Of a DNA stretch of 64,000 nt, positions 16,362-26,614 are shown piece after piece; within the stretch, counting starts at the first letter, position 1; the number at the start of each line of letters is the position of its first letter. Under the pieces are notes generated by a model. It did not search any database and had not been told where the DNA came from. It saw only the letters and a list, made by a program, of their open reading frames with translations. Source of the DNA: Ruminococcaceae bacterium HV4-5-B5C (GTDB taxonomy: Bacteria; Bacillota; Clostridia; Oscillospirales; Acutalibacteraceae). Location of the stretch: assembly GCA_900184925.1 (NCBI GenBank), contig FXYJ02000004.1:248001-312000 (forward strand), given 5' to 3'. A program made the position numbers and the translations under genes.

Positions 16362-17675
16362 TTACGAAGCAGTCTCTTTCCGGCCTTTTTTACCGGGGGC
16401 TGAGATTTTCAGATTGACGGGTTTCCGGTCGGGGTTGTAGACGATCTGCGGCTGGGCATCTTTGAGAACCGTGTCTGCAGTTACCGTTACTTTCTCAACC
16501 GTGTAATCCGAAGGTACATTGTACATCAGCCCGGTGAGGAAGCTCTCCACAACCGATCGGAGCCCGCGCGCACCCGTGTGGCGTTCGATCGTCTTTCTGG
16601 CAATCGCCTGGAGGGCTTCCGGTTCAAACTCGAGTTCCACCTTATCCAGCTGGAACAATTTTTTGTACTGACTGATCAGACTGTTTTTCGGCTCCGTCAG
16701 GATGCGCACCAGCGCATTCTCATCGAGCGAATCCAGAGCGGCTATGACGGGCAGACGCCCGACGAGCTCCGGGATCATACCGAATTTGACGAGGTCGTGC
16801 GGACCTACATCGTTCATCCACGACAGGGAATCCAGCTCAGACTTGCTGTGAACGTCTGCACCGAACCCGATGCCCGAAGAAGCGCTGCGCTTTTCGATGA
16901 TCTTGTTCAGACCGTCAAACGCTCCGCCGCAAATAAACAGAATATTGGTCGTATTGATCTGCAGGAACTCCTGCTGTGGGTGCTTGCGCCCCCCCTGCGG
17001 AGGAACATTGGAAACCGTGCCTTCCAGAATTTTAAGAAGCGCCTGCTGCACGCCCTCTCCGCTTACATCGCGGGTAATCGACGGATTTTCGGATTTGCGG
17101 GCAATCTTGTCGATCTCGTCGATATAGATTATGCCGCGTTCCGCCCGTTCGATATCGAAATCCGCCGCCTGAATCAGGCGCAGGAGGATATTCTCGACAT
17201 CTTCTCCGACGTAGCCGGCTTCCGTCAGCGTCGTTGCGTCCGCAATGGCAAACGGGACATCCAAAATCTTGGCCAGCGTCTGCGCAAGAAGCGTTTTCCC
17301 TACGCCGGTTGGCCCGAGAAGAAGAATATTGCTTTTCGTCAGTTCAACGTCGTCGTTTCCCTTGCCGTAATAAATCCGCTTGTAATGATTATATACCGCA
17401 ACGGAGAGAGCGATTTTTGCACTGTCCTGTCCGATGACGTATTCATCGAGCTTATTCTTAATTTCGTGCGGTTTCGGGAGTTCCGCCGCACCGCTGTAAT
17501 TATCCTTGCGGGCTGACAGGTTTTTTTCATCATTCAGGATGGACATGCAGAGTTCCACACATTCGTCGCAGATGAAAACACCCGGCCCCGCAATCAGGCG
17601 GCGCACCTCACTCTGCGGTTTCCCGCAGAAGGAGCAGCAGATCTCTCTGCCCTTGTTGTCTTCGCTGTTTGCCAC
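16362..17675 (-). CDS. clpX: ClpX unfoldase, ATPase subunit of ClpXP
   Basis: 437 residues. The N-terminal zinc-binding domain has [11 protein letters not shown] and CDECVELC. The AAA domain shows Walker [13 protein letters not shown], Walker [12 protein letters not shown] and the sensor region [10 protein letters not shown]. The IGF loop needed to dock on ClpP is seen as SGIGFGADV. It lies 14 bases after clpP, so the two subunits are made from one mRNA. Confidence 0.98.
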   Translation of the reverse strand: MANSEDNKGREICCSFCGKPQSEVRRLIAGPGVFICDECVELCMSILNDEKNLSARKDNYSGAAELPKPHEIKNKLDEYVIGQDSAKIALSVAVYNHYKRIYYGKGNDDVELTKSNILLLGPTGVGKTLLAQTLAKILDVPFAIADATTLTEAGYVGEDVENILLRLIQAADFDIERAERGIIYIDEIDKIARKSENPSITRDVSGEGVQQALLKILEGTVSNVPPQGGRKHPQQEFLQINTTNILFICGGAFDGLNKIIEKRSASSGIGFGADVHSKSELDSLSWMNDVGPHDLVKFGMIPELVGRLPVIAALDSLDENALVRILTEPKNSLISQYKKLFQLDKVELEFEPEALQAIARKTIERHTGARGLRSVVESFLTGLMYNVPSDYTVEKVTVTADTVLKDAQPQIVYNPDRKPVNLKISAPGKKGRKETAS

Positions 17676-17689
17676 TGTATCACCTTATT

Positions 17690-18277
17690 TCATCGGCTGG
17701 CAATAACCTTGTCGATCAATCCGTATTTGACGGCCTCTTCCGGCGTCATGAAATTGTCGCGGTCCGTGTCGCGCTCAATAACTTCGAGCGGCTGGCCGGT
17801 ACTCTGGGAAAGGAGCTCATTCAACAGCTTCTTTTTATTGGAAAGATAATTCGCGTGAATCATAATATCCGAAACCTGAGACTGCGGGACACCGCCGCTG
17901 GGCTGGTGGATCAGAATATCCGTGTGAGGAAGCGAATAGCGCTTGCCCTTTGTGCCGGCGGCCAAAAGAAACGCGCCCATGCTCGCAGCAAGCCCCATGC
18001 AAATGGTGGAGACATCGCATTTAATATACTTCATGGTATCGTAAATTGCGATGCCCGCCGTTACGGAGCCGCCCGGGCTGTTGATGTAAAGGCTGATGTC
18101 TTTGGCGGGATCCTGCCCCTCCAGATAAAGGAGCTGCGCCACGACAAGGCTTGCCGACGTATCGTTGACCTCATCGTTGAGCATCACGATCCGGTCGTTT
18201 AACAGCCTTGAAAAAATATCGTACGAACGCTCTCCGCGGTTCGTCTGTTCAATCACGTAAGGAACCAGACTGCTCAT
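17690..18277 (-). CDS. clpP: ClpP protease subunit
   Basis: 195 residues with the complete triad: Ser in [11 protein letters not shown], His in [14 protein letters not shown] and Asp in ERDTDRDNF. Starts 59 bases after the trigger factor stop. Forms the tetradecameric chamber with ClpX as partner. N-terminus [21 protein letters not shown] is typical. Confidence 0.98.
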   Translation of the reverse strand: MSSLVPYVIEQTNRGERSYDIFSRLLNDRIVMLNDEVNDTSASLVVAQLLYLEGQDPAKDISLYINSPGGSVTAGIAIYDTMKYIKCDVSTICMGLAASMGAFLLAAGTKGKRYSLPHTDILIHQPSGGVPQSQVSDIMIHANYLSNKKKLLNELLSQSTGQPLEVIERDTDRDNFMTPEEAVKYGLIDKVIASR

Positions 18278-18336
18278 CTTGGCCTTACCTCCTTCATTGC
18301 GGTATACTTCATAAGCATTGGCGGAGAAAAGCGGAT

Positions 18337-19686
18337 TTATTCCGCTTTTTCCGGTTCTTTTTTCTCTTCGGCAGCTTCTTCTGCCTCAGCCTTCGGCGGC
18401 TCGCCTTCCGCAATGACCGCTTTTTCCTTTACAAGGTCAAATGCTTTTTCGACTGCGATGTCTTTGGAGAGATCTTCGACGGCAATGACCTTCTTCACTT
18501 TTTCAGGCTCGACTTTGTAGCCGTCGGCAAGTTTTTTGTATTCGGCCTCGATATCCTCTTCGGAAGGCTGGATGGCTTCCAATGCAGCGATCTTCTCAAG
18601 GGCAAGGCGCAGTTTCACCTGACGTTCCGCCTGCGGACGGAACTGGTCACGCAGAGCGTCTTTCTGCAGGCCGGTATATTTCATGTAGGTATCAATATCC
18701 ATCCCCTGCGACTGGAGACGATAGCTGAAATCACGCAGATCTTCATCGATTCGGTTCTCGTACATGGCCGACGGAATTTCGGCCTGCACAAGGCCGACCA
18801 GCTTGTCGATCAGCTGATTGTCAACAGAATCGTCAGCCGAAGCTTCGCGCGCATCGGTAAGCTTCTTCCTGATATCCGCCTTATACTCGTCAAGAGTATT
18901 GAACTCGCTGACATCCTTGACAAATTCATCGTCAACAGCAGGAAGTTCCTTTTTCTTGATCTCATGCAGTTTGATTTTGAAAACGGAATCTTTTCCCGCA
19001 AGTTCCTTCGCCTGATAATCTTCCGGGAATTTTACGTTGACATCAAATTCATCGCCGGTTTTATGGCCGACGACCTGCTCCTCGAAACCGGGAATGAACT
19101 GACCCGCGCCGAGCGTGAGGTTATAGTTTTCCGCCTTGCCGCCCTCGAACTGCTTGCCGTCGACATATCCGTCGAAATCAATTTCAACAATATCATCGTT
19201 CTGAGCTTCACGGTCGTCAACCGTAACCATTCTGGAGTTCCTCTCCTGAACGTGGGCAAGCTCGTCGTCAATGTCTTTATCGGTGACTTCCACTTTCTTT
19301 TTCCAGGCGGTCAGGCCCTTATAGCCTTCAATGGTTACTTCAGGCTTTGTGGTAATGGTAGCTTTAAAATCAAGCCCTTCCTTACCCGCGGAAACGAGAT
19401 CGAAATCGACCTTGTCATCGATCATGTCGAGACCGGCTTCATGGATGGCTTCATCCATTGCCTTCGGATAGATCGCGTTGATTGCATCCTCGTAGAAAAC
19501 CTGCTCGCCGTAATATTTTTCAACGAATCTGCGCGGAGCCTTACCTTTGCGGAAGCCCGGAATCGTGATTTTCCTGTTCTGTTTTTTATAAGCCTCTTCC
19601 AGAGCTTTTTCAAAGGTATCCGCATCCACTGCAATTTCGAGCTGATAGCGGTTTGCATCGACTTTATTGGACGATTTCAAACTCAT
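18337..19686 (-). CDS. tig: Trigger factor, ribosome-bound chaperone
   Basis: 449 residues. The ribosome-docking motif [17 protein letters not shown] is near the N-terminus, the FKBP-type isomerase domain is in the middle ([19 protein letters not shown]) and the long helical C-terminal domain ends in a Glu/Ala/Lys-rich tail. It is the first gene of the tig-clpP-clpX-lon-engB run. A TATAAT box at 19733-19728 (minus strand) lies 41 bases before the start, with only a weak -35. Confidence 0.97.
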   Translation of the reverse strand: MSLKSSNKVDANRYQLEIAVDADTFEKALEEAYKKQNRKITIPGFRKGKAPRRFVEKYYGEQVFYEDAINAIYPKAMDEAIHEAGLDMIDDKVDFDLVSAGKEGLDFKATITTKPEVTIEGYKGLTAWKKKVEVTDKDIDDELAHVQERNSRMVTVDDREAQNDDIVEIDFDGYVDGKQFEGGKAENYNLTLGAGQFIPGFEEQVVGHKTGDEFDVNVKFPEDYQAKELAGKDSVFKIKLHEIKKKELPAVDDEFVKDVSEFNTLDEYKADIRKKLTDAREASADDSVDNQLIDKLVGLVQAEIPSAMYENRIDEDLRDFSYRLQSQGMDIDTYMKYTGLQKDALRDQFRPQAERQVKLRLALEKIAALEAIQPSEEDIEAEYKKLADGYKVEPEKVKKVIAVEDLSKDIAVEKAFDLVKEKAVIAEGEPPKAEAEEAAEEKKEPEKAE

Positions 19687-19779
19687 GTTGTTATTTCCTC
19701 CTGAATGTTTACATATTGACGGAAGACATTATACCACATGGAAAAAAAAGTTTCCACTGCCTTCCGAAATGTTTTAAAT

Positions 19780-20472
19780 TTATTCATTAACCAGAAGCGG
19801 CCTGAAGCCGAGATAATCGCAGGAAATCAGGTGCATCCGCACACCGCGGTATTCACCCGTGGGCGAACGTTTTGCGGCCGCGCTGCCGTGAATATGGCCA
19901 TAGTAACAGTCCCCGACCTTTCGGTTTACAAGTACGTCCATAATCTCACGACATTCCATTCCGCCATAGACAGGCGGATAATGGAGAAACACAATCGGCT
20001 TTTTGCCGGTCTTTTCCGCCGCGTCAAGAGAAGCATTCAAACGCCCGACCTCGCGGCTGACGATTTTTTTGTCTTCCGCACTTTCCGCATCGTATAGCCA
20101 TCCGCGCGTTCCGCAGACTGCAAACCTGCCTGCTTCCACAGCACTGTTGTGAACGATGCCGATGCTGGAAAAACGGTTTTCCTCCAGAAAAGCTTCAATC
20201 TTCTTACGGGTGGACCACCAGTAGTCGTGGTTGCCCTTTAAGATCAGTTTACGACCCGGAAGGCTGTTGATAAAACGGAAGTCCGTAACCGCCTCCTCAA
20301 GCTTCATCGCCCACGAAATATCGCCCGCGATCACCACCGTGTCATCGGGACCTACGCAGGAATGCCAGTTTTCCTCAATGCGGGGGACATAATCGCGCCA
20401 CCCATCAAAAACGTCCATCGGCTTGTCCGTGCCAAGCGAAAGATGAAGGTCGGCTATTGCAAAAAGGGACAT
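19780..20472 (-). CDS. Calcineurin-like metallophosphoesterase
   Basis: 230 residues from the ATG at 20470-20472, eight to ten bases after GGGGAGGG; upstream extension of the frame only shadows thrC. All metal motifs of the family are visible: ADLHLS, GDISWAM, GNHDYWW, a distal His in FLHYPPV, and YGHIHG at the end. The family is broad (phosphoesterases for nucleotides, cyclic nucleotides or proteins). It starts six bases after the thrC stop and is therefore co-transcribed with threonine synthase. Confidence 0.92.
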   Translation of the reverse strand: MSLFAIADLHLSLGTDKPMDVFDGWRDYVPRIEENWHSCVGPDDTVVIAGDISWAMKLEEAVTDFRFINSLPGRKLILKGNHDYWWSTRKKIEAFLEENRFSSIGIVHNSAVEAGRFAVCGTRGWLYDAESAEDKKIVSREVGRLNASLDAAEKTGKKPIVFLHYPPVYGGMECREIMDVLVNRKVGDCYYGHIHGSAAAKRSPTGEYRGVRMHLISCDYLGFRPLLVNE

Positions 20473-20477
20473 GGCCG

Positions 20478-21977
20478 CTATGCCCTCCCCGCAGCGCGAA
20501 GCACGGCGCCGCTCATGCCGTCTTTGGAGCAGACGTCCGAAAAACGGAGCGGTTTCTTCTGCAGCGCCGCAATGGACTCCGGAACCTCCGTTTTGGTTAA
20601 CTCCGACAGCATTTTTACCGCGCGGAACACGTCTGTGCCCCAGTCTGCGTTCGGGGAAACGGCGCCGAGCACGTCCGGAGCAAACTTGTAAGGGCTCGCT
20701 GTCGAGACGACAACGGTATTCACCGCCTCTTCGTCCTTCGCACGGAATTCCCTGCAAACGCGCGCCGCAACGGCAGTATGAGGATCACAGAGATAATGCT
20801 CCTCTTCGTAGACACGGCGAATTTCCTCTTTCGTTTCCGCATCGTCGCAGAACCCGGCGGAAAAGAGGGCTCTGATTTTTCTAAGCGTCTCCGCGTCTAC
20901 CTGGTAGCGGCCCGTCCGGGCGAGTTGTTCCATCCAACCCCGGACTCGATCGCCGTCCCGTCCCGTGATATCATAAAGCAGACGCTCCAGATTGCTGGAA
21001 ACAAGGATATCCATCGACGGAGAAATGGTAGCGTAGAACTTCCGGTTGCGGTCATACACTCCCGTCGTGAGGAATTCAGTCAGAACATTGTTCGCATTGG
21101 AGGCACAGATCAGCTTTCGGACCGGCAGCCCCATCTTTTTTGCATAATAGCCGGCAAGGATATCCCCAAAATTACCGGTTGGCACACAGAAGTCGATTTT
21201 CTCCCCCGGCTTAACGGCGCCGGATGCCGCGAGATCGCACCACGCGGAAAAATAATACACAATCTGAGGCAGGAGTCTGCCCCAGTTGATGGAGTTGGCG
21301 CTTGAGAACATCATTCCGCTCTCCGCGATTTTTCTCCGGATCTCTTCGTCGCCGAAAATTTTCTTGACGCCGGTCTGTGCATCGTCAAAGTTCCCCTGCA
21401 CGGCGACAACGAAAACGTTGGAACCTTCCTGAGAGCGCATCTGGCGCTCCTGCATGGCGCTGACTCCGTCCTGCGGATAAAAGACTAGAATCCGGGTTCC
21501 TGCTACGTCACGGAAGCCTTCGAGGGCAGCTTTGCCCGTGTCGCCGGAAGTCGCAACAAGAATCAGGGCTTCCTTGCCCTCATTGATCTTTTTCAGCGAA
21601 TGTGTGAGAAGCCGCGGCAGAATCTGAAGAGCCATATCCTTAAACGCACAGGTCGGTCCGTGCCAAAGCTCCAGAAAAGAAACTCCGGAACTGACCGTAA
21701 CCACGGGCGCCGGGCTTGTGCCAGAAAATTTCGCATCGTCGTAGGCTCCCGCAGCACACTGCGCAACCTCTTGCGCCGTAAAATCGCTGAGGTACCTTTC
21801 CAGGATGAAAGAAGCGCGTGCACGGTAATCCATGCTTACCATACTCTTAAGTTCCTCTTCGGTAACCTGAGGGAACTCTTCGGGAACAAACAGACCGCCG
21901 TCGCCGCAGATGCCCTGTGCGATTGCCTGCGATGCGGAAACGCCGATCCGGCTGTTCCGTGTTGACTGATACTTCAA
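20478..21977 (-). CDS. thrC: Threonine synthase
   Basis: Start placed at TTG 21977, which follows AAAGGGGAAA by six bases and begins LKYQSTRNSRIGVSASQAI, giving 499 residues. The enzyme makes threonine from O-phosphohomoserine with pyridoxal phosphate. The PLP lysine is in TCAFKDMALQ, the phosphate-binding loop in ATSGDTGKAALEGF and the family motif PTGNFGDILAGYYAKKMG is intact. It is of the longer E. coli/yeast type (class with N-terminal extension). No homoserine kinase gene is nearby. Confidence 0.96.
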   Translation of the reverse strand: MKYQSTRNSRIGVSASQAIAQGICGDGGLFVPEEFPQVTEEELKSMVSMDYRARASFILERYLSDFTAQEVAQCAAGAYDDAKFSGTSPAPVVTVSSGVSFLELWHGPTCAFKDMALQILPRLLTHSLKKINEGKEALILVATSGDTGKAALEGFRDVAGTRILVFYPQDGVSAMQERQMRSQEGSNVFVVAVQGNFDDAQTGVKKIFGDEEIRRKIAESGMMFSSANSINWGRLLPQIVYYFSAWCDLAASGAVKPGEKIDFCVPTGNFGDILAGYYAKKMGLPVRKLICASNANNVLTEFLTTGVYDRNRKFYATISPSMDILVSSNLERLLYDITGRDGDRVRGWMEQLARTGRYQVDAETLRKIRALFSAGFCDDAETKEEIRRVYEEEHYLCDPHTAVAARVCREFRAKDEEAVNTVVVSTASPYKFAPDVLGAVSPNADWGTDVFRAVKMLSELTKTEVPESIAALQKKPLRFSDVCSKDGMSGAVLRAAGRA

Positions 21978-22074
21978 GACGGTTTCCCCTTTCGTGCCGA
22001 TCCGGTCCCACACCGCATATCCGTCCGGGCACCGGTTTTTCCAATCAAATCATACATGAAACCGGGCCGGAAAG

Positions 22075-22440
22075 TCAAATGAATCCGGTCCCGGGAAAAG
22101 CGTTTCTCAGATATAGAATTTCTTTGGGAACACCCCGCACAGCCGTAACGGCTGCGACGTCGAACCTCGGCTGCAGATTCTGAGGATACTGCTGCAGATA
22201 GCCCTGCGCTGTGCGAATGATCCTGCGCTGTTTTGCGGTGGTAACCGCTTCCAGCGGCCCGACGGAGGAGCCCACTTCCCTCGTCTTCACTTCTACGAAG
22301 GCCAGATAACCTCCGCCGCATGCAATAATATCGATTTCGCCGAAGCGGGAATGGAAATTTCTCCGGAGAATCTCATAGCCGTGCTGCCGCAGATACTCCG
22401 CCGTAAAGTCTTCTCCCGCGGCACCGGATGAATTATCCAT
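22075..22440 (-). CDS. YraN/UPF0102 family endonuclease-like protein
   Basis: 121 residues, family length. The restriction-endonuclease-like core is seen as GEDFTAEYLRQHGYEILRRN, FGEIDIIA and FVEVKTR, the E-D-EVK active-site pattern. The gene overlaps the rnhB end by eight bases, a linkage that is very common for yraN. Confidence 0.92.
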   Translation of the reverse strand: MDNSSGAAGEDFTAEYLRQHGYEILRRNFHSRFGEIDIIACGGGYLAFVEVKTREVGSSVGPLEAVTTAKQRRIIRTAQGYLQQYPQNLQPRFDVAAVTAVRGVPKEILYLRNAFPGTGFI

Positions 22441-23050
22441 TCTTCGGTTCCTCCAGGATTTTTTTCAGGAAGGAAGTGCGGTGCACCGGGCACGGACCAT
22501 ATTTTTTCAGCATTTCCACATGATATGCCGTTCCATAACCCTTGTGTTTTGCAAAGCCGTATTGAGGATAGATGCGGTCAATCTCGCAAAGAAGCCTGTC
22601 CCTGCTGACTTTCGCGAGGATGGACGCCGCCGCGACACTTGCGGAAAGCGCATCCCCCTTAATAATCGTGCGCGTTTCGGCACCGAGATCCGGCATGCGG
22701 TTTCCGTCGACGAGAGCAAGATCCGGGTGCACTTTCAATGCATCAAAGGCGCGTTTCATCGCAAGAAACGTTGCCTGAAGAATGTTAACTCGGTCGATCT
22801 CCTGCTCCGTGGCAAAGCCAATCCCATAGGACAGCGCATCCGACCGGATCTCATCAAACAGGACGTCTCTCTTTTTCGGGGTCAGCTTTTTGGAGTCGTT
22901 AATCCCCTCAATTTGGCAATTTTCCGGGAGGATCACAGCAGCGGCGAAAACAGGCCCCGCGAGAGGCCCCCTTCCCGCTTCATCAATGCCGCAGACAGCT
23001 AAAAATCCTTCCGTCCGCGCGGCGTTTTCATACCGATACCAGTCCGTCAT
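22433..23050 (-). CDS. rnhB: Ribonuclease HII
   Basis: 205 residues. The DEDD active site is seen in GIDEAGRGPLAGPV and in LALVDGNRMP, with ASILAKVSRD as the next motif. Cleaves RNA in RNA-DNA hybrids, including single ribonucleotides in DNA. It overlaps rbgA by four bases upstream and yraN downstream. Confidence 0.97.
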   Translation of the reverse strand: MTDWYRYENAARTEGFLAVCGIDEAGRGPLAGPVFAAAVILPENCQIEGINDSKKLTPKKRDVLFDEIRSDALSYGIGFATEQEIDRVNILQATFLAMKRAFDALKVHPDLALVDGNRMPDLGAETRTIIKGDALSASVAAASILAKVSRDRLLCEIDRIYPQYGFAKHKGYGTAYHVEMLKKYGPCPVHRTSFLKKILEEPKNG

Positions 23051-23952
23051 ATTGCCTCCGGCCGTTCGAGCGTAACCCTGCCGATTTTTGCGCTTCGGAA
23101 TTCTTCAAGAAGCATATGCGAAGCACGCTCCGTGTCGACGATCCCGCCGCCCACAAGCATTCCGCGTTTTCGTCCGACGAGTTCCAGCAGTGCGGCTCCG
23201 TCAAGTCCATCCGTTTCTTCCGTGGTAAAACGGTAACGCTTCTCAAGAAGCGCCGGCACGGTCTGCTGCAGCGACCAAATCAACCGGCAGGCCAGAAGCT
23301 CGGAATCAACTACGTCGTCTTTCACCGCACCGGTAAAGGCAAGGTGCTCCCCGACAAACGGATCGTCGAACTTCGGCCAAAGAACACCGGGCGTATCGAG
23401 CAGCTCCGCATTCTTTCCAACGGGGAACCACTGATTCGACCGGGTGACGCCGGGGCGGTTTTCAACGTTTGCACGGCTGCCGCCCGAAAGGCGGTTGATA
23501 AGCGAGCTTTTTCCCACATTCGGAATTCCGACCACCATAATCCGGATTTTCCGGCCGGTCATGCCCCTCTGCTTCCAGGAATCAATCTTACCCCGGAGGA
23601 GACTCTCAACCTGTGGAAGAAGCTGCCCGACATTTTTACCCGTTTTGCAATCGGCAGCCAACGCTCCGAACCCCCGTGCGCGAAAATACTCCAGCCAGCG
23701 GGCCGTCTGCTCAGGGTCCGCCAAATCGGCCCGGTTCATCAGAACGACACGCGGTTTTTCCCCAAGAAGCCCGTCAAGAACCGGATTACGGCTGCTGAAC
23801 GGAATCCGCGCGTCGAGCATTTCCACCACGGCGTCCACAAGTTTCAGGTCCGATGCGATTTTCTTTTCCGTCTTTGCCATATGGCCCGGAAACCACTGGA
23901 TCTTCGGGGCGGCTCCGCCTTTATCAATTTGATTTAATCCTGATTCATTCAT
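23047..23952 (-). CDS. rbgA: Ribosome biogenesis GTPase YlqF/RbgA
   Basis: 301 residues with the circularly permuted GTPase order: G4 (LMNRADLAD) precedes G1 (VVGIPNVGKSSLINRL), then G3 (LLDTPGVLWPKFDD). The N-terminus IQWFPGHMAKTEKKI is diagnostic. It is needed for late assembly of the 50S subunit. It overlaps lepB by four bases; the rplS-lepB-rbgA-rnhB order is widely conserved in Firmicutes. Confidence 0.96.
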   Translation of the reverse strand: MNESGLNQIDKGGAAPKIQWFPGHMAKTEKKIASDLKLVDAVVEMLDARIPFSSRNPVLDGLLGEKPRVVLMNRADLADPEQTARWLEYFRARGFGALAADCKTGKNVGQLLPQVESLLRGKIDSWKQRGMTGRKIRIMVVGIPNVGKSSLINRLSGGSRANVENRPGVTRSNQWFPVGKNAELLDTPGVLWPKFDDPFVGEHLAFTGAVKDDVVDSELLACRLIWSLQQTVPALLEKRYRFTTEETDGLDGAALLELVGRKRGMLVGGGIVDTERASHMLLEEFRSAKIGRVTLERPEAI

Positions 23953-24533
23953 TTCAGTTGAAACCCACGAAACGGGCTGAGCAGGAACCCGACCTTCCCG
24001 ATAATGTATCGTTTATCGACCATACCGACTTCACGGAACCGACTGTCTTCCGATACGATTCGATTGTCACCGAGCACGAAAACACAGCCTTTCGGAACAA
24101 CAGCCGGAAGCGGTGTTGTTCCGTCTTTCACCGTGATCCCGTTTTTAATGTATGCAGATTCGTCCAGCTTCTGCCCGTTGACGACAACGTAATTTGTGGC
24201 GGGGTCGATGTCAACCTTATCGCCTTCCGTTGCAATGACGCGTTTGATGATCCGTGCTTTCGGAGTCAGATTGGTTCCGTCCGCATCAATCACAATCACG
24301 TCTCCGCGCGAAAAACTGCGGTCAATGCAATTGACGAATACGTGGTAGCCGTCGTAGAAATTTGGCTGCATGGAATCTCCGTCCACCACCACATTCACGC
24401 GGAACAGAAACACAAACAATACCATCACGGCAATCAGTGCGCTGATGAGCGCTTCGACCCATTCAAAGCATCCTTCAACGAAACCGTCCGGCTTTGCCTG
24501 TTTCTCTTTTCCGGGAACATCGGAATGCATCAC
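23949..24533 (-). CDS. lepB: Signal peptidase I
   Basis: 194 residues from GTG 24533, eight bases after AAGGTGG; ATGs at 24539 and 24530 are alternatives, and the longer frame would run into the rplS terminator. One N-terminal membrane helix (ISALIAVMVLFVFLFRVN) is followed by the catalytic Ser in VDGDSMQPNF and the Lys in RIIKRVIATEGD. The closing box GDNRIVSEDSR is typical. It cleaves signal peptides of exported proteins at the outer face of the membrane. Confidence 0.95.
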   Translation of the reverse strand: MMHSDVPGKEKQAKPDGFVEGCFEWVEALISALIAVMVLFVFLFRVNVVVDGDSMQPNFYDGYHVFVNCIDRSFSRGDVIVIDADGTNLTPKARIIKRVIATEGDKVDIDPATNYVVVNGQKLDESAYIKNGITVKDGTTPLPAVVPKGCVFVLGDNRIVSEDSRFREVGMVDKRYIIGKVGFLLSPFRGFQLK

Positions 24534-24593
24534 GGCCATTACCACCTTACGACAAAATAAAAGACTGCGACCGCGCCGCAGAAAGGAAGATAG

Positions 24594-24620
24594 CAAAAAA
24601 GGGACACTGCATGTCCCTTT
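24594..24620 (-). terminator. Terminator between rplS and lepB
   Basis: AAGGGACA and TGTCCCTT flank a five-base loop, followed on the minus strand by six T residues. It would attenuate read-through from rplS into lepB. Confidence 0.85.
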
Positions 24621-24644
24621 CCGCTCTCGAATTTGAATGCCGAA

Positions 24645-24989
24645 TTACTGAATCTGCTCTTTGACCTTGGCAGCTTTGCCGACTCTGTCGCGCAGGTAAT
24701 AAAGTTTCGCGCGGCGGACACTGCCCCGACGAATCACCTGCACATCCTTAACGTTGGGGGAATGAATCGGGAAAACCCTCTCCACACCGACGCCGTAGGA
24801 AACGCGGCGAACAGTAAACGTTTCAGCAATACCGCTTCCCTTGCGGGCAATAACGGTTCCCTCAAAAGCCTGAATTCTCTCGTGATCACCCTCGCGGATA
24901 TTCACGTTGACACGAACCGTGTCACCGATTGAAAAAGAGGGGAGTTCTTCTTTTGCGCAGTCCCGCGCAATTGTTTTGAGTGCGTCCAT
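24645..24989 (-). CDS. rplS: 50S ribosomal protein L19
   Basis: 114 residues from the ATG at 24989, which follows GGAAGGAG; an upstream extension is not L19-like. The sequence ([55 protein letters not shown]) is unmistakable. Confidence 0.98.
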   Translation of the reverse strand: MDALKTIARDCAKEELPSFSIGDTVRVNVNIREGDHERIQAFEGTVIARKGSGIAETFTVRRVSYGVGVERVFPIHSPNVKDVQVIRRGSVRRAKLYYLRDRVGKAAKVKEQIQ

Positions 24990-25197
24990 TTTATAATCTC
25001 CTTCCGAATTCTTCAGACATTCATGCCGCAATGGCAGAGGACTGTCAGCCCCGGGCTCTGGAATACCGGGCCCGAACCCCGCCGGACTCTCCGGCTGTCG
25101 ATCAGATACCGTATTAGTTTAACACACTGCCGGTGCAGATGCAACAGTTTCCCGGCAGAAAATTCAGGTTTGCCGGGGATACAGACACACACGGCAG

Positions 25198-26598
25198 TCA
25201 GACCGGATGGATCTGATGCTCCGCGTCGGCGTGCTTCCCGTCGATCCCGTATTTTGCAGCCGCACGTTTTTGAAAGAAGTCCACCGCAACCTTCGGGAAC
25301 TGCGCGTAAGATAGAACATCTTCTTCCTGCTCCACCCACTCGGCGCATTCCCTGCGCAGAGAATCAAGCTCCGGTTTCAGGAGATCGGCAGGGCGGCAGG
25401 TTACGCGCGGCGCATCTCCGATGATCTTCTGTGCGAATTCTTCACTGATTGGAACCGGCGTCGTTCCGTATTTTCCCGCGACAAGATCTTTAAACTCGTT
25501 GGTACACATTTTGTAGCGTTCGCCCGTGAGCACGTTAAACACGGCCTGCGTGCCGACAATCTGGGAAGTCGGCGTAACGAGCGGAGGATACCCGGCGTCT
25601 TTCCGGACGCGCGGTACTTCGCTGAGAACGTCCTCCATTTTATCTTCCTTGCCAGCCTGTTTCAACTGCGAAAGAAGATTTGAGAGCATTCCCCCGGGGA
25701 CCTGATAAATAAGGGCTTTGGTGTTTGTTGCAAGCATTTTGGGGTCGATAAGGCCATTTTCGATGTACTTACCGCGAAGCTTCATGAAATATTCACGAAT
25801 CTCATTCAGAAGGACCAGGTCAAGACCTGTATCATAAGGCGTATCCTGAAACGCGGCCACCATCGACTCCGTCGGCGCATGGGACGTGCCGAGCGCCAGC
25901 GGCGAAATTGCTGTGTCAAGCCAGTCTGCTCCGGCCTCCACCGCCTTGAGCTCACACATGGAAGCAAGGCCGGAAGTGGAGTGGGTGTGCAGCTGCAGAG
26001 GAATTCCAGCCGCTTCCTTAATCGCCTTGACAAGGCCGTAAGTGCGGTACGGCGTCAGAAGAGCCGCCATATCCTTGAGGCAGATGGAATCGGCTCCTGC
26101 GGCTTCAATCCTCTTCGCGTAATTCACATAGTACTCATCCGTGAAAACAGGCCCCGTCGTGTAAGAAATTGCGACCTGCACGTGTGCCTTTTCTTTTTTC
26201 GCCGCGTTGATGGCCACCGTGAGATTCTTAATATCGTTCAGCGCGTCGAAAATTCGAATAATATCGATTCCGTTCGCAACAGACCGCTGAACAAAATATT
26301 CCACGACATCGTCGGAATAATGGCGGTAGCCGAGAATATTCTGACCGCGAAACAGCATCTGGAGCTTCGTATTGGGACAGTTTTTCCGGATAACACGCAG
26401 GCGTTCCCACGGGTCTTCATTCAGAAAGCGGAGGCATGCGTCGAACGTTGCTCCTCCCCAGCATTCGATGGAATGGTAGCCGACCCTGTCCATTTTGCCG
26501 AGAATCGGCAGCATATCCGAGAGCGGCATCCGCGTGGCAAGAAGGGACTGGTGCGCGTCACGCAAAGCGACTTCGGTAATGCCAATTTTCTTCGTCAT
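25198..26598 (-). CDS. Pyruvate/oxaloacetate carboxyltransferase subunit (OadA / 5S-type)
   Basis: 466 residues from the ATG at 26598, which follows GGGGGGAGAGG. It is an HMGL-like TIM barrel with the metal/substrate motif ALRDAHQSLLATRM, the carboxylated lysine in ADSICLKDMAALL and the metal histidines in LQLHTHSTSG. The conserved C-terminal PYC/OADA domain follows. Unlike Klebsiella OadA there is no biotin domain at the C-terminus; the carrier is the separate gene 16 bases upstream. It moves the carboxyl group between oxaloacetate/pyruvate and biotin. The gene set suggests a transcarboxylase or a soluble part of a decarboxylase. Confidence 0.93.
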   Translation of the reverse strand: MTKKIGITEVALRDAHQSLLATRMPLSDMLPILGKMDRVGYHSIECWGGATFDACLRFLNEDPWERLRVIRKNCPNTKLQMLFRGQNILGYRHYSDDVVEYFVQRSVANGIDIIRIFDALNDIKNLTVAINAAKKEKAHVQVAISYTTGPVFTDEYYVNYAKRIEAAGADSICLKDMAALLTPYRTYGLVKAIKEAAGIPLQLHTHSTSGLASMCELKAVEAGADWLDTAISPLALGTSHAPTESMVAAFQDTPYDTGLDLVLLNEIREYFMKLRGKYIENGLIDPKMLATNTKALIYQVPGGMLSNLLSQLKQAGKEDKMEDVLSEVPRVRKDAGYPPLVTPTSQIVGTQAVFNVLTGERYKMCTNEFKDLVAGKYGTTPVPISEEFAQKIIGDAPRVTCRPADLLKPELDSLRRECAEWVEQEEDVLSYAQFPKVAVDFFQKRAAAKYGIDGKHADAEHQIHPV

Positions 26599-26614
26599 CG
26601 GTACCTCTCCCCCC

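Noticed and set aside
18208..19704. 498-codon plus-strand frame opposite the trigger factor gene
   Set aside because: It is a shadow of tig; the tig product matches its family end to end, and the antisense product has no recognisable motif.
19780..20757. Phosphoesterase frame extended to 325 residues
   Set aside because: The first 95 codons overlap thrC in another frame; the ATG at 20472 has a strong site and starts the conserved domain.
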